Positions 61,260 to 64,000 of a stretch of 64,000 nucleotides of DNA are shown here, piece by piece (the first letter of the stretch is position 1; every line of letters starts with the position of its first letter). This stretch comes from Symbiodinium natans (lineage: Eukaryota; Sar; Dinophyceae; Suessiales; Symbiodiniaceae): the NCBI GenBank assembly GCA_905221605.1, contig CAJNDS010000702.1:276001-340000 (forward strand). The letters run 5' to 3'. The notes under the pieces were generated by a model. That model was not told the DNA's origin and made no database searches. It worked only from the letters and a program-made list of their open reading frames with translations. Position numbers and translations under genes: made by a program.

Positions 61260-63680
61260 AGGCACCGGGCGATCCTTGAGACTTGTATCTCTTCTTTAGC
61301 ACGCGACCGGGGTTTAGGGTTCAGGGTTTAGGGTTCAGGCAGGGATTGCAAGCAGGTGGCAGCAAAAAGGGCTTGCGACCGAAATTCTTGCAAGCGCATT
61401 GATGCAGCATCCCCAGGGACTGCAGCAACTGCCGTCCACAGTGCGGCTGGGCGTCTATATTCTTCCAGATCAGTATAGGGATCCCCAGGGCTGTGATTGC
61501 AAACGCCCAGCCCGAACATCTTGAAAAACCGTTGAAGGTGGTCTCAGGGGTGCTTACTGAGGGTTGGGAACTAAGGGGCTTTTGGGCTCTATACTGGTAA
61601 TTGAGTGATTCTTACCTCTGCCCCACTGAGCCCTTCGAACCCGGACGATCCTAGGCTGTTTGACCATGTGTCAGAGCCAAGGATCAGGTCTCTCCGGGGA
61701 CTCTCCAGCGTCTCCATCCCCTCCCCGCCCGGAAAGCGTCGAGAGCACATGGCAAGCCACACGGTGCTTCTCATACAGCGGCGCCCACCAGCAGGCGCTC
61801 GGGCTTCAAGGTGAGACACAAGTTGAAAGCAAAACATGTCGAGCAGAATAGCCGAGTGTCATCGAGTTTTTGGGAGAGACCCTTGTGTTGAAGTTTTGGA
61901 TGTGTGTGGGATTGCCGCTGGAACCTACACCTGTTGACATCTTTGCCTCCGACCCCAGCCTATACTGTCCATGAGCTTAGGACGGCGCTTGGCCAACGAA
62001 GAGCAGCTGTTGGAAGGCCTTGGTGACGAGGGATGTGTTGATGTGTTGTGGGATGATGTGTGCATGATGCGCCATTCACAATGACTTCTCACAGGCTTGC
62101 TAGCTCGCCAAAGCAGATGGCAGGGCCTCGCTCTGCTTCGCGAATCTTCACGGGATTTTCAAGGTTGCGGGGTTCCAGTAGCTGCAGCGATGTAGTGGGT
62201 GCTGGGATTTGATCAAGACAGAGACTGGAGGCTTCGGACCGTTGATCATGAGAAGCTTCTAGGAGAGAATTCGGAAGCTGAAGCTAAGCCCGCAAGCCTC
62301 TCGCACTGCGAGGCTTGGTGGCCTTGCACGTGCCCACGCGAGCTGAGGACCAGGGCCGACTCACCTAAGCACCTTCATGCAGTACATTCTACATCGGGAT
62401 GGGCCGGCGGCATCGGTCTATTCTCACACGTGATGGGTTGCCATGGTTTGCTGTTGCTCTGTAACTTTCTTCGAGACCGATACAGGAGACCCTCCCGAAG
62501 GGCGGCCAACAGTAGGGGCTGCATTTGCCCCTCCGCATTCTGCCCGCTGCCCGCGTTGTCTCCCTTTCTCTTCTACCCCAGTGCCGACTCTTCATTTCTG
62601 ACTTCAAATATAAGTCGGAGAGCCGCACGAGGCCATGTGCAAAATGCGGGTGTGAGTAATGCAGGGCGCAGTCAAAGAAGCAGCAGAACGCATCATGAAG
62701 ATTGGGCAGTGAAGCTGCTTCTTAGGTGACAAGGTTGACACAAGCGCGATGATGGTCACCCAGCGTTGCTTATCGCGTAACGGTCTGGCAGGGGTCAAGA
62801 ATAGCATATATATAAATATAAATATATATATAGCTTCACACCGGGTGCGGGGCGGGAGGCGCGATGGGAGCGGTGAGCAGCGGGGATGTAAAACCCTTGT
62901 TGCCCAGGACCTCAGCTTGATGTCCTTCGCTGCACAGGTGGAGGCAGCAGCTGTGTCGCAACCATTGCACCCACTAGCTTGACTGCAAGGGCGCAGGGCT
63001 TTAAGTTCATTTATACCTTGCAAACTCCAGTCTTGCCCCTGGCCTATGTTGCGCTACACCCCCACCTCCTCCCCCCACCCCACTCTGCTCCCCGTCCGCG
63101 AAGACTCACCACGTGGCAGAGGAGCATCAATGTGAGAAGCCGTCGACCATGCGGTACTTCTTGTTCACGTCACACATTTGCCCCTAATACCCTAAACCCT
63201 AAGACCTAAACCCTAAGCCCAGTACTCCGATATAACTCGGAGCTGTTGCCTTCTGCATCCTCCGAACTTGAGGGCCACGCAGCGGGCAAGGTGCAGGATT
63301 GATCACCGCCTTGAAAACCTCCCACTTCTAGGGTTTAGGTTAGGGTTGAGGGTTGAGGGTTTAGGGTTTAGGGTAGCTCCCTGAAACCTCCGCATGATAC
63401 TGTACCCTTGGCGCAAACTGCAACCCCCGGAACTGGCAGATGGTTGTTTCACACCGTTTGGTAGGAGTGTTCCCCCAGATTGATACTGCTGGCGGAGGTC
63501 GCAGGACACGAGGTCATGTGAGGTCCCCATGCGATCCCAGCAACATCCAGCAACCACGTCCACAGCCCAAGAGCCCGAAACCCTAAACCCTAAGGTCCAC
63601 CAATCTTCTGTGCTTGTGGGCGTGCACGGGCAAGGCCTACCTTGGAAAGATGTTGTCAAGCTTAGAATGAGGGGTTGAGC
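61260..63680. other. region without assignable gene
   Basis: Short TTTAGGG units (61311-61340, 63330-63375) and CCCTAAA units (63190-63215, 63578-63592). The + frame 62199-62729 is the longest here, begins with an acidic FDQDRDWRLRTVDHEKLLG segment and shows no family features. AT run at 62804-62832. Confidence 0.45.
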
Positions 63681-63689
63681 AATATGCTC

Positions 63690-63793
63690 TAGGGGTCGGA
63701 CTATTTCCTAGTAGTATTCCCTTAGGGGTCCCTTTAGAATTCGACTAGAATAACCCCACCACAAAGCCTATTCTAATTCTTAAGCCCCCTACA
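63690..63793. mobile_element. family B short element, copy 3
   Basis: aggggtcggactatttcc, tagtagtattcccttag and gcctattctaattcttaagc repeat the block order of copies at 10460 and 17339. Confidence 0.75.
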
Positions 63794-64000
63794 GCACCCG
63801 TGCAGGCTCACCACACACAGCAAGCATCTGCGCGCATACTTGCGAGGATGGACTGGGTCTGATATCTCGAGGTGTTCAGGACATACTTGTGGGCTGATTA
63901 CTCCTGTACCTTGGAGACCTCAAGCTTCAATACCATAGATATACAAGGGCGTCACGGGTGACGTATTCCAAGGCTTTCGGGCTCGAATGTTGAGGGATTA

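Overview
The window looks like nuclear DNA of a dinoflagellate. Three things point that way. (1) Genes are cut into many tiny exons, whose conserved peptides join in frame when introns are removed with acceptor AG|G and mixed GC, GA or GT donors, the pattern known from dinoflagellates such as Symbiodiniaceae. (2) Arrays of the seven-base repeat TTTAGGG/CCCTAAA occur throughout, mostly inside introns. (3) There are no prokaryote-like operons or long real ORFs; nearly all long open frames lie in low-complexity repeats. The species cannot be named from sequence alone.

Layout, all recognised genes on the + strand. 0-2.3 kb: a 190-bp perfect duplication, a broken reverse-transcriptase fragment on the - strand and a long CA/CGCA microsatellite. 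About 2.5-16.1 kb: a DEAD-box RNA helicase of DDX5/DBP2 type in about 30 exons, many under 60 bases; nearly every motif of the two RecA-like domains could be read and most joins checked for phase. 16.1-18.7 kb: no gene seen. About 18.7-45.3 kb: a major facilitator superfamily (MFS) transporter related to SV2/SVOP and sugar/organic-ion carriers, at least 20 exons, from TM1 to the PET motif after TM12. Inside its largest intron (21.3-29.7 kb) lie unrelated + strand exons (about 22.6-25.1 kb) with paired CxxC motifs resembling a DnaJ zinc-finger region. 46-51 kb and 57-63 kb: scattered exon-like pieces with plausible splice signals but no assignable family. 53.1-55.2 kb: several different minisatellites in tandem.

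The notable biology is in the introns. They are filled by telomere-type arrays in both orientations and by at least three families of short elements (about 80-110 bp) with terminal inverted repeats, which look like non-autonomous introner-type elements. One element has a telomere-type array in its middle. The two main genes (an RNA-remodelling enzyme and a membrane carrier) show no functional link; the window reads as a gene-sparse chromosome segment with intron growth by repeated element insertion.

Exon boundaries are inferred by joining conserved protein motifs across AG|G acceptors; ends marked 'about' are uncertain. No transcript evidence was available.
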